From JBCDBW01 sp039182965 (GTDB lineage Bacteria; Verrucomicrobiota; Verrucomicrobiia; Verrucomicrobiales; DEV007), in NCBI GenBank assembly GCA_039182965.1, contig JBCDBW010000028.1, forward strand, positions 1-43,235: 43,235 nucleotides of DNA, given 5' to 3'. Below are positions 24,973 to 34,364 of this stretch, one piece after another; position 1 is the stretch's first letter; each line of letters begins with the position of its first letter. The notes under the pieces were generated by a model. The model was not told the DNA's origin. It searched no databases and saw only the letters and a list, made by a program, of their open reading frames with translations. The translations under genes and the position numbers were made by a program.

Positions 24973-26370
24973 ATGAAAACGGCGTTCCTACTCATCACAG
25001 CACTAGCACTCACCATCACCCACGCCGACCAAAAACCCAACGTCGTCATCCTCCTCGCCGACGACCTCGGCTCCCAGGACATCGGCTGCTACGGTGGTCC
25101 CGTCAAAACACCCGCTCTCGACAGGCTCGCTAAAAGCGGCGCTCGCTTCACCGACTTCTACTCCGGCTGCGCCGTCTGCTCCCCCTCCCGCGCCACTCTC
25201 CTCACCGGCCGACACCACATCCGCACCGGCGTCTACAGTTGGATTCACGACGAATCTCAAAACTCGCACCTCCTCGAACGCGAACAAACCCTCGCCGAAA
25301 TCCTCAAAGACAACGGTTACGCTACCGCCCACGTCGGCAAATGGCACCTCGGCCTCCCTACCGAAGACCGCGACAAACCCACCCCCGATCAACACGGCTT
25401 CGATCACTGGTTCGCCACTTGGAACAACGCCGAACCCTCACACAAAAATCCTGCCACCTTCATCCGCAACGGCGAACCCGTCGGCGAACTCAAAGGATAC
25501 TCCTGCCAACTCGTCGTCGATGAGGCTATTGCGTGGCTCGATAAAACAATCGACACCGACCCGAAGGATAAGAACGGTTCGAAGACCCCCTTCTTCCTCA
25601 ACGTCTGGTTCCACGAACCCCACGCCCCCATCGCCGCCCCCGACAAAATCGTCTCCCAATACGGCAAACTCGACGACAAAGCCGCCATCTACTCCGGCAC
25701 CATCGACAACACCGACCGCGCCATCAAACGCCTCCTCGCGCACCTGAAGAAAATCGCGCCCGCCGAAGACACACTCATCATCTACACCTCCGACAACGGA
25801 AGCTACCGCGACGAACGCACCGGCGGCTTCCGCGGTCGCAAGGGCTCCAACTGGGACGGCGGCATCCGCGTCCCCGGCATCTTCTCCTGGCCCGGCACCA
25901 TCCTCAAAAACAAAACCATCTTCACCCCCGCCGGTATCGTGGACATCAACCCCACGGTCTGCGGCCTCCTCAATATCGATCCCCCGAAAGACGTCCACCT
26001 CGACGGCTCAAATCTTACCCCCCTCCTCACCGGCCAACCCAACCAGTTCACCCGCCATCAACCCCTCTTCTGGCACCTCCAGAAATCCCGCCCCATCGTC
26101 GCCATGCGCGACGGCAAATACTCCCTCACCGCCGATCCCGATTATGAACTCTCGACCGACAACATGTTCAAAGAAGCCTGGATTCCCACCATTAAATCGG
26201 GCGACTACACAAACTTCCAACTCTTCGACCTCGAATCCGATCCTGCCCAGGAAACCAACATCGCCGCCGAGAATACCGAACTGACCGAGCGCCTCAAAAA
26301 GAAACTTCTCAAGATCAACGATAGCATCATGGCCGAGGCACATGACTGGCACCTCGAGGTAACACCATAA
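24973..26370 (+). CDS. Secreted sulfatase (arylsulfatase-like, S1 family)
   Basis: The 465-residue enzyme has a signal peptide (MKTAFLLITALALTITHA) and begins PNVVILLADDLGSQDIGCYG. The formylglycine motif is Cys69-Ser-Pro-Ser-Arg73 followed by ATLLTGRHHIRTG. Other motifs are AHVGKWHLG, FFLNVWFHEPHAPIAAP, IIYTSDNGSYRDERTGGFRG and GSNWDGGIRVPGIFSWPG, all standard for secreted arylsulfatase-like members. The substrate is unknown, presumably a sulfated glycan. It follows the DUF1552 gene by 100 bases, across palindrome copy E, and may be transcribed with it. Confidence 0.92.
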   Translation: MKTAFLLITALALTITHADQKPNVVILLADDLGSQDIGCYGGPVKTPALDRLAKSGARFTDFYSGCAVCSPSRATLLTGRHHIRTGVYSWIHDESQNSHLLEREQTLAEILKDNGYATAHVGKWHLGLPTEDRDKPTPDQHGFDHWFATWNNAEPSHKNPATFIRNGEPVGELKGYSCQLVVDEAIAWLDKTIDTDPKDKNGSKTPFFLNVWFHEPHAPIAAPDKIVSQYGKLDDKAAIYSGTIDNTDRAIKRLLAHLKKIAPAEDTLIIYTSDNGSYRDERTGGFRGRKGSNWDGGIRVPGIFSWPGTILKNKTIFTPAGIVDINPTVCGLLNIDPPKDVHLDGSNLTPLLTGQPNQFTRHQPLFWHLQKSRPIVAMRDGKYSLTADPDYELSTDNMFKEAWIPTIKSGDYTNFQLFDLESDPAQETNIAAENTELTERLKKKLLKINDSIMAEAHDWHLEVTP

Positions 26371-26487
26371 CTTCCTCAGAAGCACCACACAGCAAGTTCT
26401 CCCTGCAAAAAACCCGTCGGAACACTCCGCCGATATTGGTTGCGCACAGGTCGTGGCATGCATTGGTATGGCACGTAATCCTTTGCG

Positions 26488-27378
26488 ATGAAGCGCTTCA
26501 AAAATCTTCTTCTCGTTCTGCCCGAAGGAACACCGAGTGAGGCCATTCTCTCGTGGGCAAGCGTGCTGGGAAGAGCCGCCGAAGCCGAATCAATCGATCT
26601 TCTCACAGGTGCCGAAGAAGGAACGGAGTTTTATCCGATCAAGGAACCAGTCAGTAACTCCAAAGGATCTAAACGGCTCGAAATGCAAGCCGCAGAGATT
26701 CTCGCCGGCCTCCCCTTGGTGATCTTGGAACGACGCGGCAGCACCCTCCGCAATACACTCGAGTTGCTAAGCTCCGGAACTTACGACCTGGTGCTGACCT
26801 CGACACATGACGAAAAGGCCCGAAGTCTTGCCGAACGACTGGCTCGGAAAAGTCCCGCAGGGGTCCTCGCTATCCCAAGAGAAGTAACAGCACCGCCCTC
26901 ACGCATCATTGTCGCAATCGATTTTTCAGACCTCTCGTCGCTGTGCATCGATTGGGCCGAAGCGTTCGGCTCACTCCAGGAAGCCAGTGAAATAAAAAAA
27001 ACAGTCGTGCACGCCATGGACGGTCTCACCCGTCCGAGCGAAGGTTCCGGCATCGCGCGAGAAGAATTGGAATCCCGATGGCGACGCGGCGCCAAACAGG
27101 GCCTCGAGGAATTGCTCAAATCTCATGCCCATGTCAAAGACGATTGGAACGCTTCGGTCATCGAAAGCCAACTTCCTGGTGCCGATATTGTCGCCGCACC
27201 GGAATCCAATAAAGAGACGCTCCATATCTTTGGCTCTCACGGCAGAAACGCCCTCTCCATCGGACTCCTCGGAAGTCAGGCTTGCGAGAGCCTCCGCCAT
27301 GCGCAAGGATCCGTGCTCGTGGCCAAGCGCAAGAACGATAACCTCGGATTCGTCCGACAGCTTCTGGGACTCCAATGA
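26488..27378 (+). CDS. Tandem universal stress protein (UspA family)
   Basis: The 296-residue cytoplasmic protein has two USP folds. The first (about 1-135, KNLLLVLPEGTPSEAILSWA) is degenerate. The second (about 136-290) is complete, with PSRIIVAIDFSDLSSLCIDW and the nucleotide-binding signature G-x2-G-x9-G-S in FGSHGRNALSIGLLGSQACE. USPs of this type bind ATP or AMP and respond to stress or energy state. The gene ends only 20 bases before the Mrp antiporter operon, so co-transcription is likely and suggests a link to ion or pH stress. Codon choice resembles the mrp genes more than the C-rich genes before it. Confidence 0.85.
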   Translation: MKRFKNLLLVLPEGTPSEAILSWASVLGRAAEAESIDLLTGAEEGTEFYPIKEPVSNSKGSKRLEMQAAEILAGLPLVILERRGSTLRNTLELLSSGTYDLVLTSTHDEKARSLAERLARKSPAGVLAIPREVTAPPSRIIVAIDFSDLSSLCIDWAEAFGSLQEASEIKKTVVHAMDGLTRPSEGSGIAREELESRWRRGAKQGLEELLKSHAHVKDDWNASVIESQLPGADIVAAPESNKETLHIFGSHGRNALSIGLLGSQACESLRHAQGSVLVAKRKNDNLGFVRQLLGLQ

Positions 27379-27398
27379 CGGACCTTTCCTGACTAGTT

Positions 27399-30083
27399 AT
27401 GGATCCCGTTTTCCTTCTGATCGGAGCGCCCCTGCTCCCAATGTTCGTGGCAGTCCTGTGGCCAAACGGTCTGCGCCGCTATGCCGTCGCAATCGGTTGG
27501 ATCACTGTCGTTGCCATGCTCGCATGCGCCGTCTTGCTCTTGCTCGCCGTCGCCGAAGGAGAGGTTCACCGTTTTACCGTCCCATGGTTCCCCGCCGTCG
27601 GCATCGAGTTCGCCCTCCGCATGGATTCCTTCACCGCCTGGTTCGGCGCCCTTATACTCGCTCTCGGAGGATGCATCTTCCTTTACGCACTCAGCTATTT
27701 CTCAAAACACCCAAGACTCCCATTCATCACCGCGTGCCTGGCTGCATTCACGATCGCCATGCTCGGATTGATCTGGTCGGATAACTTCTACTTGCTCTTC
27801 CTCTTTTGGGAGGCAACCTCTGTCCTGTCCTTCCTTCTGGTCGGATTTCACGATGACAAAGAAGACGTCAGAGAAAAAGCCAGCCAAGCACTGCTGGTGA
27901 CCCTCACCGGAGGAGCGGCGATGCTCGTCGGATTCGTCCTCCTCCAACTCCAGTTCGACACATCAAGCTTGTCGGAGATCGTGGCAATGGTCGCGGATCC
28001 AAATCATGCCATCCCCAAAACCTCTGCCATGCTCTTGATCGTTGCAGGAGCATTATCGAAGTCCGCTCAATGGCCATTCCACTTCTGGTTGCCCAATGCG
28101 ATGGCCGGTCCCACTCCCGTCTCGGCATTCCTCCACTCCGCAACCATGGTAAAGGCGGGAGTCTACCTCCTTGCCGTGCTCTCTCCTCTCCTCTCCACAA
28201 ACGCTGCTTGGACACCGATTCTCGTGACATCCGGCATGCTGACCGTCGTAACCGCCGTCCTGAGAGCTTCCCGCGAAGATGATCTAAAGGCCGTCCTTGC
28301 TTCCACGACCCTCGCCGCCCTGGGCTTCTTAACCGTGCTCGCCGGGGTCGCAAGTCCGGCTGCCCTGCTCGGTTTCGTGATCTTCCTCACCGCGCACGCC
28401 CTTTACAAAGCCCCTCTCTTCCTCGCGGCCGGTAGTCTCGAAAAACAATTTGGAACCCGGAGTCTACACCAACTCGGAGGCGCCATTCCCGCCGCCCCAT
28501 GGACCGGCGCAGCCCTCGTTCTCGCCGCCGTCTCACTCATCGGCGTCGCACCCTTGCCCGGATTCCTCGGCAAGGAATACCTCCTCAAAGCCGTCTGGGC
28601 CTATTCGCCTTCCCTCGCATTCGCAGTGGCGTTTGCCGCTGCCGGCGTCATGGGACTCGGATTGAAGTTGACCATCCCTCTATTGGATCGCCGCGTCAAA
28701 CCAACCGTCAACGCACCACTCCCCTCGCCCATGATGGTCGCAGCGCTGCTCCCGGCCCTCGGCGCACTCCTCCTCGTAGGCGTCCTTCCACTGTCCAATC
28801 ATCGCTTCCTGGGACCGGCCGCGACCGCCCTCGGGGCTGAACCCGATGCATCCTACAAAATGTGGCACGGCTGGACCCCGGCTCTCGGCCTCGGGATGTT
28901 GGCCCTCCTCCTTTCCGTCCTCATCTGGCGCATGATCAGACGCCCAGACTTCACCCCTCACCCCATTGTCTTCCAACCCGTCTTCGAAACCGCATACCGA
29001 AATATCATCGGCGCCCTCTACGAAAGCGCAGCCGCCGCCGGTAGAATGCTCAGCGGAGGCAAACTCCAGGTGCAGCTGGGCATCATCCTCGCCTTCGTAG
29101 GCCTCCTTACTTTCAAATCCTTGAATGGTATGTATTGGAACGCCCTCGGCATAGCAGGAGTCGAATGGACTTCCCTTCTCTTGCTACCGCTCCTCGTGGT
29201 GGCAGCCATCATGGTTGCCGTGGTCGATCGACCGCTCAGCCTCCTCGTGGCCCTGGGCTTCGTTGGGTTGATCGTCGCCCTCGTCTTTCTTTGGTTCAGT
29301 GCACCCGATCTCGCCCTCACACAACTCCTAGCAGAAACACTGCTCCTTCTCCTGCTCGCCGGCGTGCTCTTCAAAGAAAAAGGCGATGAACGCGCAAAAA
29401 AACTCTCCCTTAGCCGAGCCGGCATCGCGATCGGTGGCGGCTTGTTGACCACCGTCCTCATCCTAAAAGCCATGGCCCTCGAATGGAATCATCCCATTTC
29501 TGAGTTCCACCTGAATCAAAGCAAAAGCGCAGCCTATGGAGCGAATGTGGTCAATGTCATTCTCGTCGATTTCCGAGCCCTCGATACCTTCGGTGAAATC
29601 GTCGTCCTCGCCATCGCCGCCCTCGGTGCAACCGCGGCGCTCGGTGCTCCCCGCAAGCGATCTCCCCTGCCGGCAAACAGTTCAACCACTTGGCTGCAAA
29701 CCGGCGCCCAGCTCGTCGCCGCCATCCTCCTGCCCGCCGCCATCTGGATGTTCTGGAGAGGCCACAATAATCCAGGCGGCGGCTTCATCGGCGCCCTCTT
29801 CGCCGCAAGCGCAATTTCTCTTTTCGTTCTCACCGGAAATCCCCGCCTTCACGCTGGGTGGCTGAGAAAAAAAGCCCGATGGCTTACCATTCTCGGCCTC
29901 AGTGTCGCAGGCGGCGCAGCCCTCCTCCCATTTCTCGGCGGCCACGGTTTCTTCACCGGTCTCTGGTGGCACTTGGATGATCTTCACCTCGGCACCCCGC
30001 TTCTCTTCGACCTCGGCGTCTTCCTCACCGTCCTCGGATTCGCTCTCGGTTTCCTCCGCTATTTTCAACCCAACAAGACTTGA
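27399..30083 (+). CDS. mrpA: Mrp antiporter subunit A fused to subunit B
   Basis: The 894-residue membrane protein begins with the NuoL-like proton-antiporter core (WPFHFWLPNAMAGPTPVSAF, HSATMVKAGVYLLA). The MrpA-specific DUF4040 part follows (FSAPDLALTQLLAETLLLLL) and then the VNVILVDFRALDTFGEIVVL segment. From about residue 762 an MnhB/MrpB domain follows (FWRGHNNPGGGFIGALFAAS). Such A-B fusions are known, for example PhaAB of rhizobia. The complex exchanges Na+ (or K+) for H+ across the cytoplasmic membrane. It is the first gene of a tight operon continuing with C, D, E, F and G; subunit C starts three bases after its stop. Confidence 0.93.
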   Translation: MDPVFLLIGAPLLPMFVAVLWPNGLRRYAVAIGWITVVAMLACAVLLLLAVAEGEVHRFTVPWFPAVGIEFALRMDSFTAWFGALILALGGCIFLYALSYFSKHPRLPFITACLAAFTIAMLGLIWSDNFYLLFLFWEATSVLSFLLVGFHDDKEDVREKASQALLVTLTGGAAMLVGFVLLQLQFDTSSLSEIVAMVADPNHAIPKTSAMLLIVAGALSKSAQWPFHFWLPNAMAGPTPVSAFLHSATMVKAGVYLLAVLSPLLSTNAAWTPILVTSGMLTVVTAVLRASREDDLKAVLASTTLAALGFLTVLAGVASPAALLGFVIFLTAHALYKAPLFLAAGSLEKQFGTRSLHQLGGAIPAAPWTGAALVLAAVSLIGVAPLPGFLGKEYLLKAVWAYSPSLAFAVAFAAAGVMGLGLKLTIPLLDRRVKPTVNAPLPSPMMVAALLPALGALLLVGVLPLSNHRFLGPAATALGAEPDASYKMWHGWTPALGLGMLALLLSVLIWRMIRRPDFTPHPIVFQPVFETAYRNIIGALYESAAAAGRMLSGGKLQVQLGIILAFVGLLTFKSLNGMYWNALGIAGVEWTSLLLLPLLVVAAIMVAVVDRPLSLLVALGFVGLIVALVFLWFSAPDLALTQLLAETLLLLLLAGVLFKEKGDERAKKLSLSRAGIAIGGGLLTTVLILKAMALEWNHPISEFHLNQSKSAAYGANVVNVILVDFRALDTFGEIVVLAIAALGATAALGAPRKRSPLPANSSTTWLQTGAQLVAAILLPAAIWMFWRGHNNPGGGFIGALFAASAISLFVLTGNPRLHAGWLRKKARWLTILGLSVAGGAALLPFLGGHGFFTGLWWHLDDLHLGTPLLFDLGVFLTVLGFALGFLRYFQPNKT

Positions 30084-30086
30084 ACC

Positions 30087-30383
30087 ATGCCATTCGTCGT
30101 CGCCATCACTATCGGCCTCCTCGTCGCTGCTGGCCTGTATCGCCTTCTCGGACGTACCAAAATCGATACCCTCATCGGTCTCATCCTCATTAGCCAAGGC
30201 GCCAATCTCACGCTCTTCGCTTCCGGAGGCCTCAAACACAACGCCCCGGCGCTCCTCTATGGACAAGATCCCGCGACCATGACCGATCCACTGCCTCAGG
30301 CACTCGTGCTCACCGCTATCGTAATCGGCTTCGGTATCCTAGCCTTTCTTCTCACTCTCGTCGTCCGATCACAGCCCAAATGA
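30087..30383 (+). CDS. mrpC: Mrp antiporter subunit C
   Basis: The 98-residue NuoK-like protein has three membrane helices: FVVAITIGLLVAAGLYRLLG, DTLIGLILISQGANLTLFAS and ALVLTAIVIGFGILAFLLTL. The DPLPQALVLTAIVIGF segment is the hallmark of MrpC/MnhC. It assembles with subunits A and D in the antiporter. Its stop overlaps the subunit D start (ATGA), indicating translational coupling. Confidence 0.93.
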   Translation: MPFVVAITIGLLVAAGLYRLLGRTKIDTLIGLILISQGANLTLFASGGLKHNAPALLYGQDPATMTDPLPQALVLTAIVIGFGILAFLLTLVVRSQPK

Positions 30384-31879
30384 ACGCAGAAGTCATATTG
30401 ATCATCGGTCTTCTTGCACCTCTCATAGGAGCGGTAGGATGCCTGTTCGTCGGAAGTCGACGCCCCCTCCCCGACGGCGTGGCAATCGCCGCGTCCACTG
30501 TCAGCCTGACAATGGCACTTACGCTCGTCGCCCTCTGCGCCAACGGCTCCGTCCACGCCGTCCACGCCGGATCTTGGCCCGCTCCTTTTGGAATCGTATT
30601 GGTCTCCGACGGCTTCTCCTCGCTTATGATGTCGGTCAGTCAACTCGTCGTGCTCGCTTCGCTCATCTACGCCAACCGAAGCATCGGCGATCGCTTGCGT
30701 CGCCGCCACTTCTTTCCACTCGTCTTGACGCTAAGCTTCGGTGCCAATGGCGCTTTCCTGACCGGAGACCTGTTCAACTTATACGTGTGGTTCGAGGTCC
30801 TCCTGCTTTCATCCTTCGCCCTAATGGCTGCACTCGGCGGTGCCAAAGCCCGCCTGGGAACATGGACCTACGTTGTCATTAACCTCATCTCATCCCTCCT
30901 CTTCCTCGTCTCCGCCGGTCTTGTATACGGAAAAACCGGCACCCTGAACTTCGCAGACCTCAAGATCATTATCCAGAACACAGAGAGCGCCTTCCTCATC
31001 GAGAGCTCCGCCGCTCTCCTTCTCGGTGCTTTTGCAATCAAAGCTGCCCTGATCCCCCTGGCATTCTGGTTGCCCGCCGCTTACCCCCTCTTGCCGCCAG
31101 CCCTTTCTTCCCTCTTTTCCGGCCTCCTCACCAAGGTCGGCCTCTACGCCTTATATCGCGTCTTCGCCATGGTCTTCGCGGGCGACGCCGACTTTCCTCA
31201 TCGGGAAATCCTCTTCGGGGTCGCCCTCGTGACAATGATCGGGGGAGTGCTTGGTGCGGTCGGTCAAGGTGATATGAGAAGAATCCTCTCGTTCCATATC
31301 ATCAGCCAAGTTGGATACATGGCCTTGGCACTGGCCCTGTTCACGCCACTCGCGATCGCTGCCGGGATTTTCTATCTCGTCCACCATATCGTCGTAAAAG
31401 CCAACCTCTTCCTCGTGTCCGGGCTGGTGGAGAAACACGCGGGATCGTCCAGCATCCAGCGTACGACCGGTCTCCTCCATTCGGCTCCCGGGATAGCTCT
31501 TCTCTTCGCCATTCCCGCGCTGTCCCTTGCCGGAATCCCCCCCCTCTCAGGTTTCTTTGCCAAGTTTACCCTGCTTCGCGCCGCAGTCGAAAAAGGCGAC
31601 GTTATCGCCATTACCGTGATCGTCGCCGTCGGCCTGCTCACGATTTTCTCCATGCTGAAAATCTGGCGAGCCATCTTCTGGGGTAACCGCTCTGACAAAG
31701 TGAGCCCCGTTCCCCGATCAATGACCCAAACCAGCTTCGCTCTCGGCTTGGTCACCATATTCATCGGCCTTGCTTGCGCTCCCGTTTTCGAACTCGCCCA
31801 GTCCGCCGCCAACGGTCTGCTCGAACCAGCCGCCTACCTCGATGCCGTGCTCGGATCCGGCAACCCTAAGGCCCCATGA
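30380..31879 (+). CDS. mrpD: Mrp antiporter subunit D
   Basis: The 499-residue NuoM/NuoN-like membrane protein is the second ion-translocating core of the complex. Family motifs include FLTGDLFNLYVWFEVLLLSS, LPLAFWLPAAYPLLPPALSS-like spacing with a lysine-bearing helix (GLLTKVGLYALYRVF), SFHIISQVGYMALALALF and LVHHIVVKANLFLVSG. The adjoining ALSLAGIPPLSGFFAKF is also typical. It overlaps subunit C upstream and subunit E downstream by ATGA junctions, so all three are coupled. Confidence 0.93.
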   Translation: MNAEVILIIGLLAPLIGAVGCLFVGSRRPLPDGVAIAASTVSLTMALTLVALCANGSVHAVHAGSWPAPFGIVLVSDGFSSLMMSVSQLVVLASLIYANRSIGDRLRRRHFFPLVLTLSFGANGAFLTGDLFNLYVWFEVLLLSSFALMAALGGAKARLGTWTYVVINLISSLLFLVSAGLVYGKTGTLNFADLKIIIQNTESAFLIESSAALLLGAFAIKAALIPLAFWLPAAYPLLPPALSSLFSGLLTKVGLYALYRVFAMVFAGDADFPHREILFGVALVTMIGGVLGAVGQGDMRRILSFHIISQVGYMALALALFTPLAIAAGIFYLVHHIVVKANLFLVSGLVEKHAGSSSIQRTTGLLHSAPGIALLFAIPALSLAGIPPLSGFFAKFTLLRAAVEKGDVIAITVIVAVGLLTIFSMLKIWRAIFWGNRSDKVSPVPRSMTQTSFALGLVTIFIGLACAPVFELAQSAANGLLEPAAYLDAVLGSGNPKAP

Positions 31880-32196
31880 TCAAAGTCCTCATGTTTCCTC
31901 TCTTCTACCTCTGGGAAATCCTTACCGGCTCCCTGCGTGTCGGCCGGGATGTCCTCTCTCCCAAACCAAACATCCAACCAGTCATCCTGCGCGTGCCCGT
32001 CAATCTGGAAAATCCAAGAAAGCGTCTTCTCCTCGCTGCCCTCGTTAGCATGACCCCCGGAACCCTCTCCATCAGGGAGGAAGACGAAGGAGACATTCTT
32101 GTCGTCCACTCGCTCTATGGAGGATCAGATCCCGATGCCGCCATAACCCATATAAAAGCTCACTACGAATCCGTGGTTGCGCGCCTCCCAATCTAA
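31876..32196 (+). CDS. mrpE: Mrp antiporter subunit E, short form
   Basis: The 106-residue protein keeps the conserved MrpE body: FPLFYLWEILTGSLRVGRDV, VILRVPVNLENPRKRLLLAA and the signature SMTPGTLSIREEDEGDILVV. Usual MrpE proteins have about 158 residues and an extra N-terminal membrane pair, absent here. The start is fixed by the ATGA overlap with subunit D, so the shortening looks genuine rather than a misplaced start. Subunit F starts 14 bases after its stop. Confidence 0.9.
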   Translation: MIKVLMFPLFYLWEILTGSLRVGRDVLSPKPNIQPVILRVPVNLENPRKRLLLAALVSMTPGTLSIREEDEGDILVVHSLYGGSDPDAAITHIKAHYESVVARLPI

Positions 32197-32210
32197 CCGA
32201 ATATCACCGC

Positions 32211-32468
32211 ATGTTGTTGTCCCTCGCCACCATCATCCTCGGTCTCTCCATCCTCTTGGTGCTGATCCGCTTTCTCACCGCACGCACGGACTCCGATCGA
32301 GTGATTGCCGTCGATGTGCTCGGCTTCCAATTGCTCGGCATGAGCATCCTCTTGGCCTTCCACGATCAACGCCCCCTCGGACTGCAGTTCGCCTTCGCAA
32401 TTTCTCTCCTCGGCTTCTTCTCAACACTCGTCCTTTCTCGTCTCATCCGAACGACCGATTCATCATGA
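32211..32468 (+). CDS. mrpF: Mrp antiporter subunit F
   Basis: The 85-residue protein has three membrane helices and the MrpF/MnhF motif DSDRVIAVDVLGFQLLGMSI. It follows an N-terminal helix (SLATIILGLSILLVLIRFLT). Its stop overlaps the subunit G start (ATGA). It is a small structural subunit of the antiporter. Confidence 0.92.
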   Translation: MLLSLATIILGLSILLVLIRFLTARTDSDRVIAVDVLGFQLLGMSILLAFHDQRPLGLQFAFAISLLGFFSTLVLSRLIRTTDSS

Positions 32469-32785
32469 TTTCTTCCGTGCTCGTTCTCGCAGGAAGCATC
32501 ACGTTCCTCGTTGCCTCCATCGGACTTTTCCGCTTTCCCGATGCCTTCACACGGCTCCACTCCGCCACCGTGGCTACCGCTCTGGGAACGCTCCTCCTCG
32601 TGATCGGTGCCGCAATCCGATTTCCTAATCCCTCCTCACTCGCCCTCCTTGCTGCCACCCTCTTCCTCGTGTTTCTGACCGCCCCGCTGGCATGCCACGC
32701 AATCACAAGACGAGTCGCAGATACACAGACTACCCCAAACGAAAACACTTCTCCTGTGGACCAAGAACACGAGCCGACGGATTAG
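32465..32785 (+). CDS. mrpG: Mrp antiporter subunit G
   Basis: The 106-residue protein has three membrane helices and the MrpG motif ASIGLFRFPDAFTRLHSATV. An acidic hydrophilic tail follows (NENTSPVDQEHEPTD). The frame is open upstream, but the ATG at 32465 overlapping the subunit F stop gives the canonical N-terminus. It is the last gene of the operon; the convergent PaaK-like gene ends 86 bases further on. Confidence 0.92.
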   Translation: MISSVLVLAGSITFLVASIGLFRFPDAFTRLHSATVATALGTLLLVIGAAIRFPNPSSLALLAATLFLVFLTAPLACHAITRRVADTQTTPNENTSPVDQEHEPTD

Positions 32786-32871
32786 CCGCTGACAAAAAAA
32801 CGTCCGCTTCCTTCCGATCCCCACCGCCACCTCCCTCCGAACCAATCAAGCATTTCATCGCGGCGAAACCA

Positions 32872-34248
32872 TCAAAGCGGCACAAACCGCTTCAACTTGT
32901 TCGTTTGTGGATGCCGCGGCAAATCGTCCACCGCTTCGATCGTCACTTCCACGCCTTCTAGCCCCGCTTCTTCCAACACGCGGCACAAAGCGGCGCGCGT
33001 CCGCAGGGGTTCAAAATCCCCGTGCGCGATTGCCAAAACCCGCGCCCCCTTCTCCGTCTGCTGCACCTGATACTCACTGATATGACGATCCTGCCCTAAC
33101 ACACCGCGAAAAATCATCGGGTGGATCTTTAACTTCTCCCCATAAACAAACCAGTTGTCCGCCCGTCCCTTGATCTCCGTCACCCGACGGCACCCAGGCG
33201 CATCTGGATTCTCTCCTAAATCAAAAACCATCGTATCCGTCATCTCATACCGAATCATCGGCATCACCGTGCCAAACAATCTCGTCACCAACACCCGGTC
33301 CGCCGATGTCGCATCGTCCACCGGTTGATCCTCTGCGTCCACCGGCTCAAAAATCAAGAAATCCTCCGCCAAGCTCAAACCCCCAAAACTCTCCCCTTCC
33401 ATAGCCGCCAACCCAAGCTCTACCGACCCCCAAGAGTTGTGAATGTCAATCCCCCATGCTTCCTTCGCCATCTCCCGAGCCTCCGGATACAAAGGCTCCG
33501 AGTTCGTCATGATCCGGTTCAAAGACACATTCAGTTCCCCGTCCAATGCCAATGCACACAGTTCCTGAACAATCGAAGCATAACCCACAAGCCGGTCCGG
33601 CTGATACGCATTCATCTCTTCCACGATCCGATCCAATGACATGCTCGCAGGCAAAACCTTCACCTCCCGCTCGGCATCCAATAAAGCCGGGAATACAAAA
33701 CGACTCGCATGCGCATAGGATCCCGCGCAAATCACCACTGTCCGCTTCGGCCCCTTCGGCAGTTCCGCCAAATCCTTCTGCGCTTCCATCCGATAGGTGA
33801 GATTCGCCGTCACCACAAAGGTCTCCCAATCCCACAGATACACGCCGCGCTTGCCCGAAGTGCCTCCCGTCGCCGCCGCATAATACCTGTCAAAAAGATA
33901 GGGATTCTCTTCCTCCCCACGATGCAAACGCTCCAAGTGCTTCACCACATCCTCCAACTTCAACTGAGGATCCGTCACCAAATCATCCCAATTCTCCATC
34001 ACCAATGCCTTCGTCAACGGCGGAATCTTCACCATGTCACCCAACTCCAGCGTCGACGCCTCCAAACCACCCAAAACCCCCCCGAAATACCGCGAATGCT
34101 CCTGCGCGTGAGCCACCACCTTCCGCAAGCCCAACGTCTGCGCCTCAATCACCTCGTCCCGACTCCACCCCAACCGCGTCACCGCCTCGGGCGTAAATGC
34201 GCGCGTCGCTTCCAAATGCCTCCCCCGAATCTCATCAAACGCACTCAT
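32872..34248 (-). CDS. Phenylacetate-CoA ligase-like adenylate-forming enzyme
   Basis: The 458-residue cytoplasmic protein belongs to the PaaK/coenzyme F390 synthetase group of ANL enzymes. Visible are the nucleotide loop ATGGTSGKRGVYLWDWE, the YASIVQELCALALDGEL region, the NSEPLYPEAREMAKEAWG and NSWGSVELGLAAMEG motifs (acyl-adenylate binding) and a C-terminal lid with KGRADNWFVYGEKLKIHPMI. It should activate a carboxylic acid with ATP, and the homologues then form a CoA thioester. The acid is unknown: no phenylacetate genes surround it, and similar stand-alone copies often serve cell-envelope or secondary metabolism. It is divergent from the AGCS symporter, sharing a 116-base gap. Confidence 0.82.
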   Translation of the reverse strand: MSAFDEIRGRHLEATRAFTPEAVTRLGWSRDEVIEAQTLGLRKVVAHAQEHSRYFGGVLGGLEASTLELGDMVKIPPLTKALVMENWDDLVTDPQLKLEDVVKHLERLHRGEEENPYLFDRYYAAATGGTSGKRGVYLWDWETFVVTANLTYRMEAQKDLAELPKGPKRTVVICAGSYAHASRFVFPALLDAEREVKVLPASMSLDRIVEEMNAYQPDRLVGYASIVQELCALALDGELNVSLNRIMTNSEPLYPEAREMAKEAWGIDIHNSWGSVELGLAAMEGESFGGLSLAEDFLIFEPVDAEDQPVDDATSADRVLVTRLFGTVMPMIRYEMTDTMVFDLGENPDAPGCRRVTEIKGRADNWFVYGEKLKIHPMIFRGVLGQDRHISEYQVQQTEKGARVLAIAHGDFEPLRTRAALCRVLEEAGLEGVEVTIEAVDDLPRHPQTNKLKRFVPL

Positions 34249-34364
34249 AGAGGAAGCTAATCCAATAGTTCATTTAGGCCAGTTCGCCAATCTTTCTTAT
34301 GCCTCCCATTCACAATTCACCATTCACCCTTCACAATTCGCCCCTTCCCGGGCAGTATCCCCCC

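Noticed and set aside
26461..26488. Sigma-54-like TGGCAC and TTGC before the universal stress protein
   Set aside because: Eight bases lie between the two parts instead of five, and the second part reaches the start codon.
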